Source of the DNA: Sphingorhabdus sp. Alg239-R122
GTDB taxonomy: Bacteria; Pseudomonadota; Alphaproteobacteria; Sphingomonadales; Sphingomonadaceae
Length of the DNA stretch: 64,000 bases
Direction of reading: 5' to 3'
Assembly (NCBI RefSeq): GCF_900537065.1
Contig: NZ_UNRC01000003.1
Location: 186,001-250,000 of the forward strand
Below the pieces are notes generated by a model, which saw only the letters and a list, made by a program, of their open reading frames with translations, made no database searches and was not told the DNA's origin. This document shows positions 55,911 through 64,000 of this stretch, one piece after another; positions within the stretch are counted from its first letter, which is position 1; the number at the start of each line of letters is the position of its first letter. A program made the translations under genes and the position numbers.

Positions 55911-56476
55911 TGCGTTTGACAGTATTTGATCTGACAGCGGTATCAGCTGGAATATTGGCAATTTCTGCCTGTTCTCCTGCAGATCAACTTTCTGCACAGA
56001 CAGAGGCCGCGGCGCCCTCACAGGACCTGCTCGACAGCGATATCGAAAGCGCGTCTATGGATGCGCATCCCGAAGCGCGGCCCTATCAGGAAAGCGGTGG
56101 CGCGATGGCCGATGTTGATGCGGCACTGGTGCGTGCGGCAGAGAGCGGTAAGCGCGTGATCGTGGTCATGGGCGCAAACTGGTGCCATGATAGCCGCGGG
56201 CTTGCGGGCTGGTTCGCCACACCGCGTTTTTCGAACATGCTTGGCGGCAAATATGAAACGGTTTATGTCAATGTCGGCATGCCACAGGAAGGCGAGGGGC
56301 GGAATATAGAAATTGCCCAGCGCTTTGGCATTGAATCTCAGGAAAACACGCCAATGGTGCTGGTGCTCTCCGCCGATGGCACCCTGCTCAACAGCGAGGA
56401 AGATGCCAAAAGCTGGCGCAACGCCGCCAGCCGCAGCGAAGACGCAATTTTCACTTATTTCGACGGATTGGAATAA
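55910..56476 (+). CDS. Thioredoxin-fold lipoprotein with WCHDS in place of CXXC
   Basis: This 188-residue protein has a lipobox ISAC (Cys21) and a thioredoxin-like domain of the Thioredoxin_7 type. The active site reads GANWCHDSR, so only the first Cys of the CXXC pair is kept; a disulfide oxidoreductase role is unlikely unless it is monothiol. The cis-Pro loop is seen in NTPMVLVL. It is cotranscribed with ispG by a TGATG overlap, although no functional link is known. Confidence 0.82.
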   Translation: MRLTVFDLTAVSAGILAISACSPADQLSAQTEAAAPSQDLLDSDIESASMDAHPEARPYQESGGAMADVDAALVRAAESGKRVIVVMGANWCHDSRGLAGWFATPRFSNMLGGKYETVYVNVGMPQEGEGRNIEIAQRFGIESQENTPMVLVLSADGTLLNSEEDAKSWRNAASRSEDAIFTYFDGLE

Positions 56477-56482
56477 CGCGCG

Positions 56483-57163
56483 TTACGCTGCAGACTTGCG
56501 GATAAACCCGTTCCAGATGGCATAGGCCCAGAGCGGCAGCCAGGCGAGCACCAGGCCCAGCGATGCAAGCGGCCAATAACTGGCGCCTGCAAGGCCAAAC
56601 AGGCTGACCAACCCGCCAAGCACCATTATCAGGCCTACCCCCTTGCCGAATATAGTGTCTTTAAGCGCCAGCCAACCAATCGCCATGCCCGCCAGCGCCA
56701 GTCCGGCAAATTTGATGTGCACGAACCAGAACAGCCAGCTGAGCTGCGGCTGTGTACCGGGCAGGTCCGCCGTGATGGCGAACAGTATCTGGTCCTCCGC
56801 CTGGTCACACAGCCCGGCGATGACTGCTATTGCTGCAGCTGTTAAAGCAAGCGTGCGCCCATGCCCCTTGACTGCCATTGCGCCCGTGACAAGGAACGCG
56901 ACAAAGAGCGGGATAAAGGCAAAGACATCGACGGTGTTGAGCGTATCCATCGCACGGACAAGCTGGCTGCGGCACGGGTCTTCACCGAACAGCGCGGTGA
57001 TATCCGCGGGTGTGCGGGCAAATTCGAACGTCAATATGGGGCGCAATTCGCTGGAGCCCCCGCACGCTGTATTCACATTCGGAATAGTGCCAATGATATA
57101 GCTGACTGTCATCACGCCCAGCCCCGCCAATGCGCATAGCCGCCACCAGTTCTTCTCAGTCAT
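56483..57163 (-). CDS. Multipass membrane protein, unknown
   Basis: This 226-residue protein has about six membrane helices: near 7-26, 78-96, 103-120, 140-160, 168-188 and 193-215. The first periplasmic loop (residues 28-70) is long and contains two cysteines (NTACGG and EDPCRS) that could form a disulfide. No motif is recognised. It starts 23 bases after the next gene's end on the same strand, so not necessarily an operon. Confidence 0.75.
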   Translation of the reverse strand: MTEKNWWRLCALAGLGVMTVSYIIGTIPNVNTACGGSSELRPILTFEFARTPADITALFGEDPCRSQLVRAMDTLNTVDVFAFIPLFVAFLVTGAMAVKGHGRTLALTAAAIAVIAGLCDQAEDQILFAITADLPGTQPQLSWLFWFVHIKFAGLALAGMAIGWLALKDTIFGKGVGLIMVLGGLVSLFGLAGASYWPLASLGLVLAWLPLWAYAIWNGFIRKSAA

Positions 57164-57186
57164 TCTTTATTGCCCCCGATTGCCGG

Positions 57187-57717
57187 TTAAAAATAGATAT
57201 CGATATAGTCGGTCAGGCCATCACACCATTCAAAATTGCGCAGCCGCCAGTATTGCCGGTTCTGTGTAATGGCAAAAATCTGGTCGCCTGCGGTGGCGCT
57301 GTCGAGTATGCATTCGCGCCCCGCATCGGGCGTGTCGATAATGGCGATACGGCCGCGAAAGACGAATTCGTTATCTGTGATGCGTACAATATCGCCCAGC
57401 ATGCTTGCTTTACCATCACCGCTGCGCGCACTCTGGCTCGCCGAAATGCGGATCACGCCGCTGTTATCTGATACAGCGACCGGTCCCATATAGTCCCAGC
57501 TGATCCATTGCAGCGTCATGCCGCGCGCATTTGTAAGCTTTTCAAGTGTTTCTGCGCTATCCACCTCAGTCCGGGTGAGCGGCGGCGGTGTGGCCGGACT
57601 GCTTGTTGCCGGTGGAGGCTCATCCATCGCAATATCGGGTTCGCGCGTGCTGCCCATGCTGCATGCGGCAAGGCAGGTTAGCGACATGGCGGCAATGGCG
57701 GCGGAGCTGCGGTTCAT
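57187..57717 (-). CDS. Lipoprotein of unknown function
   Basis: This 176-residue protein has a lipobox LAAC (Cys19) and, after a Pro-rich linker (PPPATSSPATPPPLTR), a small domain near 60-176 that begins LEKLTNARGMTLQWISWDY and ends with EWCDGLTDYIDIYF. This looks like an exported beta-rich domain of the META/DUF306 kind, but that is only an impression. ATG 57717 follows AAGGA. Confidence 0.7.
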   Translation of the reverse strand: MNRSSAAIAAMSLTCLAACSMGSTREPDIAMDEPPPATSSPATPPPLTRTEVDSAETLEKLTNARGMTLQWISWDYMGPVAVSDNSGVIRISASQSARSGDGKASMLGDIVRITDNEFVFRGRIAIIDTPDAGRECILDSATAGDQIFAITQNRQYWRLRNFEWCDGLTDYIDIYF

Positions 57718-57818
57718 CAGGAAATATCCTTGTTGCTGCGCGTAACTATAGCCGTTCGCCAAGATTTGGCAATTTGCCATCTGGACAATCTGCTCTCACG
57801 CGCCGATAGGCTGCGTGT

Positions 57819-58730
57819 ATGAACACCGCTGCCCGCCATAGTGACCATGCGATACTGCCATTCCTCGCGGTGGCGACCGGTATTGCCACATTCGGCGGCA
57901 TGGACGCGTTGATGAAGGGGCTCGCTTTGGCGCTGGGCACCTATAATGCGCTGTTGTGGCGGTGCGGTGCCGCAGTTGTCATGGCGGCGGTCCTGTTCGC
58001 CATCCGCCCCAGCAAATGGCCCGAGAAAGCGGCGCTCAGGCTGCACGTCCTGCGCGGCAGCATCACGTCGGTCATGGCCTTCACCTTCTTCTGGGGCCTG
58101 GCGCGCACGCCGATTGCAGAGGCGATTGCGATCAGTTTTATCGCACCCATCATCGCGCTCTATCTCGCTGCCGTCATGCTGGGCGAGCGGGTGGGGCGGT
58201 CATCGATATTCGCCTCGGTCCTGGGCCTGTCGGGCGTGATCGTGATTGTCGCGGGCAAGCTGGGCCAGGATTTTGACAGCGACGCGAAATGGGGCATTGC
58301 CGCGATCCTGACTTCCGCAGTGCTCTATGCCTTCAACCTGATATTGCAGCGGCAGCAGGCACAGATTGCCAGCCCTGTCGAAATCGGCCTGTTCCAGAAC
58401 GGCATCGTCACCGCGATCCTGCTATTGTTCGCGCCTTTCTTTGCCGTCGTACCCGACTTTGCGGAGCATGGCCCCGCGATAGTAGGCGCAGCGGCACTGG
58501 CGCTTGTTTCGCTGTTGCTGATAAGCTGGGGTTATGCCCGGGAGCAGGCACAGGCTCTGGTGCCGATCGAATATAGCGCCTTTATCTGGGCCATCATTTT
58601 CGGCTGGATATTCTTTGCCGAACCGGTGACCGCAGCGACATTGATCGGCGCAGTGCTGATCGTCGGTGGGTGCTTGATCGTCGCCCGGCGGCGGCCGGAA
58701 ATGGCGGAGCCGGAGCAAGTGGCTTTATAA
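57819..58730 (+). CDS. EamA/DMT-superfamily transporter
   Basis: This 303-residue protein has ten membrane helices arranged as two EamA repeats: the first ends with APIIALYLAAVMLGERVG, the second with YSAFIWAIIFGWIFFAEPV. The family exports small metabolites such as amino acids or nucleosides. Substrate unknown. It is divergent from the lipoprotein gene, and its stop lies in the palindrome GCTTTATAAAGC (58722-58733). Confidence 0.88.
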   Translation: MNTAARHSDHAILPFLAVATGIATFGGMDALMKGLALALGTYNALLWRCGAAVVMAAVLFAIRPSKWPEKAALRLHVLRGSITSVMAFTFFWGLARTPIAEAIAISFIAPIIALYLAAVMLGERVGRSSIFASVLGLSGVIVIVAGKLGQDFDSDAKWGIAAILTSAVLYAFNLILQRQQAQIASPVEIGLFQNGIVTAILLLFAPFFAVVPDFAEHGPAIVGAAALALVSLLLISWGYAREQAQALVPIEYSAFIWAIIFGWIFFAEPVTAATLIGAVLIVGGCLIVARRRPEMAEPEQVAL

Positions 58731-58739
58731 AGCTCTTTC

Positions 58740-59324
58740 TTACTTAACAACCCCGCGAAAGCGCAGTTTTCCGCTCTTGCCCGCCGGGATGGCCTGCGCG
58801 AATTTCCACTGGATATGCGTGACATCGCCGCCCTGTGCAGGGCGCGTGCCGCCTGCGCCGTCATCGACGGTCAGCGCGGAAAGCTTGCCCCATGTCTTGC
58901 CGCCATCAACTGACACGGCGGCCCAATCCTCATCCACACCGGTGAAGCGGACAGCTTTATGCACCGGGTTGACCGCGACAAAGTTGCCTGCGGGTGTGGA
59001 GCCTGCATTGCGGTAGGTGAGGGTGAAAAGCAGCTTGTCGCCCGGCACCACGGTCACATCGCTGGGTGCGACCAGCTCTGCCTTGCCATTCGCATCTGTG
59101 CGCTCAACCTGTATTTCAGAGCTGATCTGCACGGCCTTTGCCCCCGTGGGAGCTGCCGTCTGTGCCGCTGCGGACGTCGCCATGGCGGAACCCAGCAAGG
59201 CGGCCAGGCCCAGCGCGACCGCATAAAACAGCGTGCTCCGCCTGCTATCCACAGAGCCAAACAGCGCCCGGATATCCCCCCTGCGCGCGGTATAGCGAAT
59301 GTGCGTATTATCCATGTGCGACAT
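58740..59324 (-). CDS. Exported DUF11-like repeat protein
   Basis: This 194-residue protein has a twin-basic N-terminus, a hydrophobic signal helix (near 33-52, ending SAAAQ) and one Ig-like domain from about 65 on. The wording VVPGDKLLFTLTYRNAGSTP is typical of the DUF11/conserved repeat (TIGR01451) found in surface proteins. ATG 59324 follows GGGGAAATATC. The N-terminal part before the helix is long for a signal peptide (about 32 residues). Function unknown. Confidence 0.75.
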   Translation of the reverse strand: MSHMDNTHIRYTARRGDIRALFGSVDSRRSTLFYAVALGLAALLGSAMATSAAAQTAAPTGAKAVQISSEIQVERTDANGKAELVAPSDVTVVPGDKLLFTLTYRNAGSTPAGNFVAVNPVHKAVRFTGVDEDWAAVSVDGGKTWGKLSALTVDDGAGGTRPAQGGDVTHIQWKFAQAIPAGKSGKLRFRGVVK

Positions 59325-59861
59325 GATATTTCCCCGTTTATCAGTTCCTTGCAAACCGCGCATCCATGCGGCCCGCAAAGTCATTTTACATTTCATGACA
59401 CCGGTATCGCCGAACATGGTTAATTATGGGTAAACGGGGATGGGGAGAGGGCCAGCCATTCCTTAACTTCCCTTAGCTTCGCACCCAGGAGCGTGTTGAT
59501 TGCGCCATTTGTTGGATAATCGTGTAGGAGATATCCAACATATTTGGGGGGGTAAGTGAGCTGTTAGTGTAATTGTGCACTCGCGCAGGCGGGCGCCAAA
59601 GGGAGTGGGCAACAATATGAAAGCCTTTCGAAGGGAGCCGGAGCCAGCGGTTCGCACGAGGAAACATCAGCGCCTTGGGACTAGCATATGCCGAGATGTG
59701 TAGGACAGGGGTTTGTGAGAAGTACCAGGGTCGAGCGATAAGACTGCCAATGTTGGGTTTGTTGGATATTTATCAACAGCTTAAGTGAATATTTTGCTGT
59801 CCTACAAATATGCCTGGCTGATATCAAGCTCCTCTCAATTGCATTTTACAGGAGCTACAAC
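59325..59861. other. 537-base gap with scattered short repeats
   Basis: No credible gene is seen. The direct repeat TTTGTTGGATA occurs at 59508-59518 and 59758-59768, exactly 250 bases apart. TGTTGGATA (59510-59518) and TATCCAACA (59532-59540) form an inverted pair. TGTAGGACAG (59699-59708) and CTGTCCTACA (59797-59806) are a further perfect 10-bp inverted pair. It may be a decayed mobile element or an integration scar, but no transposase trace is seen. Confidence 0.45.
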
Positions 59862-61433
59862 ATGGGTACAGGATATACGACAATTGCGGCAATGGCCGCC
59901 GCAGGTAACACGGCAGGCAATCTGGAAGATGCCTATCTGAGTGAGCCGGGACGCGAAGGAAAATTCATATTTTCGACAGCTAACCTTTCGGATGAAGTGA
60001 CGGCTGACCCTAATCAAGCGATTTATATCGCCAAGGCTGTTAAGGACGATGGATCAGAAGGTGCCTGGGTTCGGCAGTATGATATGCTGGAATGGCGGTT
60101 CTATGGCGGCGAGACAAACCTGTCCCTGGGCCGCGGTGACCGGCTGACGGGCAGGGGGATCGGCAATACCGTGATCACGAATACGGTCGATGCGCCTATT
60201 ATCCAGGTTCTGGGTGAAGGGAAATCCGCGCCCAGTCGCTATGATTATGTTCAAATCCTTGATCAGGAACTTATTCATGACGGGGATCATGACGCCTCTG
60301 CAATCGAAATTGATGATGCAGCATATGGCATTATTGAACGCGTCAAGCTGCAGGGTCTTAACAGTGCGAAAAAAGGCATCACGCTTGGTAACGATGTCGG
60401 AAATCCGACCGATCTGGCTTATTCCTGGGCACTACGCGACTGTGATATCGATGCATTCAGCGACTGGGGGCTGAAACTCAACACCGGCGGAACCGGTCTG
60501 GTGCTCGATAACTGCACGGTGCGCGGTGCAAAAACCATTATCGGGTCGAGCAATGCAGTAATCCGGTCCGGCCAATATGCGCAAATCGATATATTCAATG
60601 AAAAACCGGGCGCAGATTTCCAGTTCCACATTGCGGACCAGGTTGTTGAGACTATTGATCTTGGGGATTACTGGGCCCGTGTGTCGGGCATTGTGAACAA
60701 TAGCGGTACAAACGCGCGCATAAATCAAGGCTTTTTCCGCAACATCCACTGCAATATGAAAACGATGAAAGGTGATCTCGTCTATCTTGAAAATGCGGAT
60801 AATGTGATTGTCGAGGTGAGCTGTCATAATCCCACCTTTGCCGATGCTGGCAATCTGGTCCATTTTGGCGCGGGTGCAACAGAATGTATTCTTGAATGTG
60901 ATGCATTTAGCGCGCTGGCACCGTTCACTGCTGACCCCGCGTCGAAGCGCTGCGTCAAGCTGGTCAAGGGGCAGGTCAGGCGGACTGATTTTAAGGATAT
61001 CACAACATCACCCAACTGCAGGACAGTGTTAAGGGACGGCGTAGATGGTACGGCGGAAGGTTTCCCCATTGTGCACAATGGCACGGCTTGGAACCTCCAG
61101 CTATTTTCACTGCCCGATGACACTGCCGAGATCATTACCCCGCCAATGCCAGTGGGTTACATGAAAGTGACACGTACCAACGCAGGCGAGTTTGATCATT
61201 GGGGTTATTTTCGCTTTGACGCCCGTTCGGGAGACATAGAGGAAATCAAGTCCGGCAGTGATATGGATGTTTCGACAAGCCTACTGAATGGCGCTACCGG
61301 CACGAATGGCAAGACCACTGTTTCATGTCATAAAGCGGACCCGGACGACCCAACCGCGCTATTATATTTGGAAGCACGAAACGGCGGATCCAAATATGTC
61401 GTTTCGTTCGAGACCATGGAATATGAAATTTAA
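59862..61433 (+). CDS. Orphan beta-helix protein resembling phage tailspike
   Basis: This 523-residue protein has no signal peptide. The region from about 80 to 340 is made of short repeated beta-strand/turn units (GNTVITNTVDAPIIQVLG, IIERVKLQGLNSAKKG, NVIVEVSCHNP), as in right-handed parallel beta-helices of tailspikes and pectate lyase-like domains. The N-terminal TIAAMAAAGNTAGNLED segment resembles the start of some phage tail fibre proteins. No other phage gene is nearby. ATG 59862 follows AGGAG. It may be a phage remnant, a secreted polysaccharide-binding protein or a lyase; catalytic residues cannot be named. Confidence 0.65.
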   Translation: MGTGYTTIAAMAAAGNTAGNLEDAYLSEPGREGKFIFSTANLSDEVTADPNQAIYIAKAVKDDGSEGAWVRQYDMLEWRFYGGETNLSLGRGDRLTGRGIGNTVITNTVDAPIIQVLGEGKSAPSRYDYVQILDQELIHDGDHDASAIEIDDAAYGIIERVKLQGLNSAKKGITLGNDVGNPTDLAYSWALRDCDIDAFSDWGLKLNTGGTGLVLDNCTVRGAKTIIGSSNAVIRSGQYAQIDIFNEKPGADFQFHIADQVVETIDLGDYWARVSGIVNNSGTNARINQGFFRNIHCNMKTMKGDLVYLENADNVIVEVSCHNPTFADAGNLVHFGAGATECILECDAFSALAPFTADPASKRCVKLVKGQVRRTDFKDITTSPNCRTVLRDGVDGTAEGFPIVHNGTAWNLQLFSLPDDTAEIITPPMPVGYMKVTRTNAGEFDHWGYFRFDARSGDIEEIKSGSDMDVSTSLLNGATGTNGKTTVSCHKADPDDPTALLYLEARNGGSKYVVSFETMEYEI

Positions 61434-61464
61434 TAATATATAGTCGCTATGCCTTTTGGTAACG

Positions 61465-61515
61465 ACTGTCGGGGAGTGGTTTTTGGGTGCTTTGCCCTTC
61501 CACTCCCCGCACAGT
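61465..61515. promoter_or_regulatory. Large GC-rich hairpin before acnA
   Basis: GGGGAGTGG (61471-61479) and CCACTCCCC (61500-61508) form a perfect 9-bp stem, extended outside by ACTGT (61465-61469) and ACAGT (61511-61515). No T-run follows. It could end the beta-helix gene's transcript or shape the acnA leader; a second, weaker TGTGCG/CGCACA pair lies at 61566-61603. Confidence 0.55.
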
Positions 61516-61652
61516 TCCGCTAAACCACATCCGAACCATCGATTCACATGGCTTTATGCCCGTTTTGTGCGCCTTGGCTGGCGGTCTTCGCTGCCTTCGC
61601 ACACATTCCCCAAAACGGCTTAAAACACCGAACTTTAAGACGAGGACATTTT

Positions 61653-64000
61653 ATGACGACTACCGGACAGGACACACTTGGCACACGCGATACTATGAAC
61701 GTTGGCGGGGAGAGCGTTGCGTTTTATTCGCTTGTTAAAGCCGCCGCAAAGCTGGGTGATATTTCGCGGTTGCCGTTTACGCTGAAAGTCCTGCTCGAAA
61801 ATATGCTGCGCTTTGAGGATGGGGGCCATACCGTTTCCACCGATGATGCGCAGGCGGTGGTCGACTGGCAGAAGAACGCGCGCTCCGATGCGGAAATTCA
61901 GTATCGCCCGGCGCGCGTGCTGATGCAGGATTTTACCGGCGTGCCCGCCGTGGTCGACCTTGCCGCGATGCGTGACGGGATCAAGGCGCTGGGCGGTGAC
62001 GCGCAGAAAATTAACCCGCAGGTGCCGGTGCATCTTGTCATCGATCACTCGGTAATGGTCGACGAGTTCGGCACGCCGCAGGCGTTCGAGAATAACGTGG
62101 CACTGGAATACCAGCGCAACATGGAACGTTATGAATTCCTGAAATGGGGGTCGAAAGCGTTTGACAATTTCTCCGTTGTTCCTCCCGGCACGGGCATTTG
62201 CCATCAGGTGAATCTGGAAAATATTGCGAAAGCCGTGTGGTCATCGAAAGATGCGAGCGGCGCGCGCGTGGCCTATCCCGATACATGCGTGGGCACGGAC
62301 AGCCACACGACAATGATCAACGGCCTGGGCGTGCTTGGCTGGGGCGTGGGCGGTATTGAGGCAGAGGCGGCGATGCTGGGGCAACCGGTGTCGATGCTGA
62401 TCCCCGAAGTGGTGGGTTTCAAACTGACCGGTGAACTGGCCGAGGGCATTACCGCGACCGACCTGGTGCTCACCTGTGTACAGATGCTGCGCGAAGTGGG
62501 CGTGGTGGGTCGCTTTGTGGAATTTTACGGTCCCGGCGTGGCGGCGCTGTCGCTCGCCGACCGTGCGACCATCGCCAACATGGCGCCCGAATATGGCGCG
62601 ACCTGCGGCTATTTCCCGATTGATGACAAGACGCTTGATTACCTGCGCCTCACGGGCCGTAGCGAAGACGATATTGCGCTCACCGAAGCCTATGCGAAAG
62701 AGCAGGGTTTCTGGCGCCTCGATGACACGCCGGACGCGATTTACAGCAACACGCTTGAGCTGGATATGACCAGCGTTGTGCCTTCGCTATCGGGTCCGAA
62801 ACTGCCGCAACAGCGCGTGTCGATGGCGGACCTGGACGAAGGGTTTAACCGCGATCTGGGCGAAGTATTTGGTGCAGACGATGCGAAGGGCCGTGCTGCC
62901 GTTGATGGTGCGGATTATGATTTCGGGCACGGTGACGTGGCGATTGCGGCCATCACCAGCTGTACCAATACATCGAACCCCAGCGTACTGATCGCCGCGG
63001 GCCTGGTGGCGCGCAAGGCACGTGAACGCGGCCTGCAGCGGAAACCTTGGGTAAAATCGTCGCTCGCGCCGGGGTCACAGGTGGTGACCGATTATCTGGA
63101 CAAGGCGGGGTTGAGCGAGGATCTCAATTATCTTGGCTTTAACCTGGTCGGCTATGGCTGCACAACCTGTATCGGTAACTCGGGGCCTTTGCCGGCACCG
63201 ATTTCAAAAGCGATTAACGACAATAGCCTGGTCGCGGCGTCGGTATTGTCTGGCAACCGTAACTTTGAAGGCCGCGTGTCACAGGACGTGCAGGCCAACT
63301 ATCTCGCATCGCCGCCGCTGGTGGTCGCATATGCGCTGAAAGGCACGGTGCGCGAGGATATGTATGAAACGCCGATCGGGCAGGGCAGCGATGGCGCAGA
63401 TGTGTACCTCCGTGACATCTGGCCCACCAATGATGAGGTTTCAGCCGCCATGCAGGGCGCGGTCAGCCGCGAAATGTTCGAAAGCCGCTATGCCAATGTC
63501 TATGATGGCGATGCCGCGTGGCAGGATATCGACGTGACCGGCGGTGATACCTATCAATGGCGTGCGGGGTCCACTTATGTGGCCAACCCGCCCTATTTCG
63601 AAGGCATGGAAATGACCCCGGCACCGGTGGCGGATATTGCCGATGCCAAAGTGCTGGCATTGCTCGGCGATAGCATCACCACCGACCACATTTCCCCTGC
63701 GGGCGCGATCAAGCAGGACAGCCCGGCGGGCGAATACCTCATGTCGCATCAGGTCGCAAAGGCGGACTTTAACAGCTATGGCTCACGCCGCGGCAACCAT
63801 GACGTGATGATGCGCGGCACATTTGCCAATATCCGTATCAAGAACGAAATGGCGGAAGGTAAAGAGGGCGGCTACACCAAATATGACGGTGAAATCATGC
63901 CGATCTATGACGCGGCAATGCGGCACAAGGCGGATGGCACGCAGCTGGTGGTGATTGGCGGCGAACAGTACGGCACCGGCTCCTCACGCGACTGGGCGGC
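61653..64000 (+). CDS. acnA: Aconitate hydratase A (partial)
   Basis: The gene is cut by the right edge after about 782 of the usual 890 or so residues. It converts citrate to isocitrate through cis-aconitate in the citric acid cycle. Visible hallmarks: [20 protein letters not shown], the 4Fe-4S cysteines in [14 protein letters not shown] with the earlier SCTNTSNPS, and [13 protein letters not shown] and GSSRDWA at the end, which belong to the swivelling domain. ATG 61653 follows GAGGA. The bifunctional RNA-binding role known for some AcnA proteins cannot be read. Confidence 0.95.
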   Translation, partial: MTTTGQDTLGTRDTMNVGGESVAFYSLVKAAAKLGDISRLPFTLKVLLENMLRFEDGGHTVSTDDAQAVVDWQKNARSDAEIQYRPARVLMQDFTGVPAVVDLAAMRDGIKALGGDAQKINPQVPVHLVIDHSVMVDEFGTPQAFENNVALEYQRNMERYEFLKWGSKAFDNFSVVPPGTGICHQVNLENIAKAVWSSKDASGARVAYPDTCVGTDSHTTMINGLGVLGWGVGGIEAEAAMLGQPVSMLIPEVVGFKLTGELAEGITATDLVLTCVQMLREVGVVGRFVEFYGPGVAALSLADRATIANMAPEYGATCGYFPIDDKTLDYLRLTGRSEDDIALTEAYAKEQGFWRLDDTPDAIYSNTLELDMTSVVPSLSGPKLPQQRVSMADLDEGFNRDLGEVFGADDAKGRAAVDGADYDFGHGDVAIAAITSCTNTSNPSVLIAAGLVARKARERGLQRKPWVKSSLAPGSQVVTDYLDKAGLSEDLNYLGFNLVGYGCTTCIGNSGPLPAPISKAINDNSLVAASVLSGNRNFEGRVSQDVQANYLASPPLVVAYALKGTVREDMYETPIGQGSDGADVYLRDIWPTNDEVSAAMQGAVSREMFESRYANVYDGDAAWQDIDVTGGDTYQWRAGSTYVANPPYFEGMEMTPAPVADIADAKVLALLGDSITTDHISPAGAIKQDSPAGEYLMSHQVAKADFNSYGSRRGNHDVMMRGTFANIRIKNEMAEGKEGGYTKYDGEIMPIYDAAMRHKADGTQLVVIGGEQYGTGSSRDWA

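Noticed and set aside
59463-59667. Two overlapping minus-strand frames of 64 codons in the large gap
   Set aside because: No ribosome site, no family resemblance, and they overlap each other in different phases; random open frames are more likely.
1-64000. tRNA, rRNA, CRISPR array or complete insertion sequence
   Set aside because: Looked for cloverleaf ends, regularly spaced repeats and transposase motifs by eye; none convincing was found.

Overview
The window looks like chromosomal DNA from an alphaproteobacterium, most likely of the order Sphingomonadales. Three things support this. The dcw cluster runs mraZ-rsmH-ftsL-ftsI-murE-murF-mraY-murD-ftsW-murG-murC-murB-ddl-ftsQ-ftsA-ftsZ. FtsZ is long and acidic. 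Several proteins (a TPR/SPOR protein after ftsZ, a fused OpuB-type permease/binding protein, a CcmI-like TPR protein) have an alphaproteobacterial look. The order-level assignment is an inference from gene content, with no phylogeny behind it. No rRNA, tRNA, CRISPR array or complete insertion sequence was seen.

Layout. 1-5278: a PQQ-dependent dehydrogenase lipoprotein (cut by the left edge), methionine aminopeptidase, a membrane protein, a molybdopterin-binding-fold protein, a 2Fe-2S ferredoxin and an AlkA-type glycosylase. 5279-9118: a small XRE repressor/membrane-protein operon behind a striking palindromic operator, then (minus strand) an osmoprotectant-type ABC transporter with its permease fused to the binding protein, followed by a secreted papain-fold-like protein. 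9200-15437: SDR, pterin dehydratase, CcmAB, GlpD, CysK and two small membrane-anchored proteins. 15438-34720: the dcw cluster, an almost gapless run of overlapping genes that makes UDP-MurNAc-pentapeptide, lipid I and lipid II and builds the divisome. It contains an unannotated-looking 56-codon gene squeezed between murE and murF. 34844-37666: a TPR/SPOR protein and a CcmI-like protein.

37934-44208 is the most unusual part. A single protein joins a flavin NAD(P)-type reductase domain, two cyclic-nucleotide-binding domains and a four-cluster ferredoxin module. It is followed without a gap by a five-helix membrane protein with many histidines, then by a protein joining a cytoplasmic FHA domain, one membrane helix and ten CXXCH heme motifs, and then by a CpdA-like cyclic-nucleotide phosphodiesterase. 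Read together, this looks like a signal-gated route for electrons from NAD(P)H across the inner membrane to a periplasmic decaheme cytochrome, controlled by a cyclic nucleotide and perhaps by phosphothreonine binding. I do not recognise it as a described system.

44355-64000 is mixed: an M3 metallopeptidase lipoprotein, a haloalkane dehalogenase (subfamily I residues intact), an SPFH/ribbon-helix-helix operon, secreted hydrolases (alpha/beta hydrolase, S1/P1 nuclease, isoaspartyl peptidase), methyltransferase, SDR, IspG, an unusual thioredoxin-fold lipoprotein, an EamA transporter, several unrecognised exported proteins, an orphan phage-like beta-helix protein preceded by a repeat-rich gap, and aconitase AcnA (cut by the right edge).
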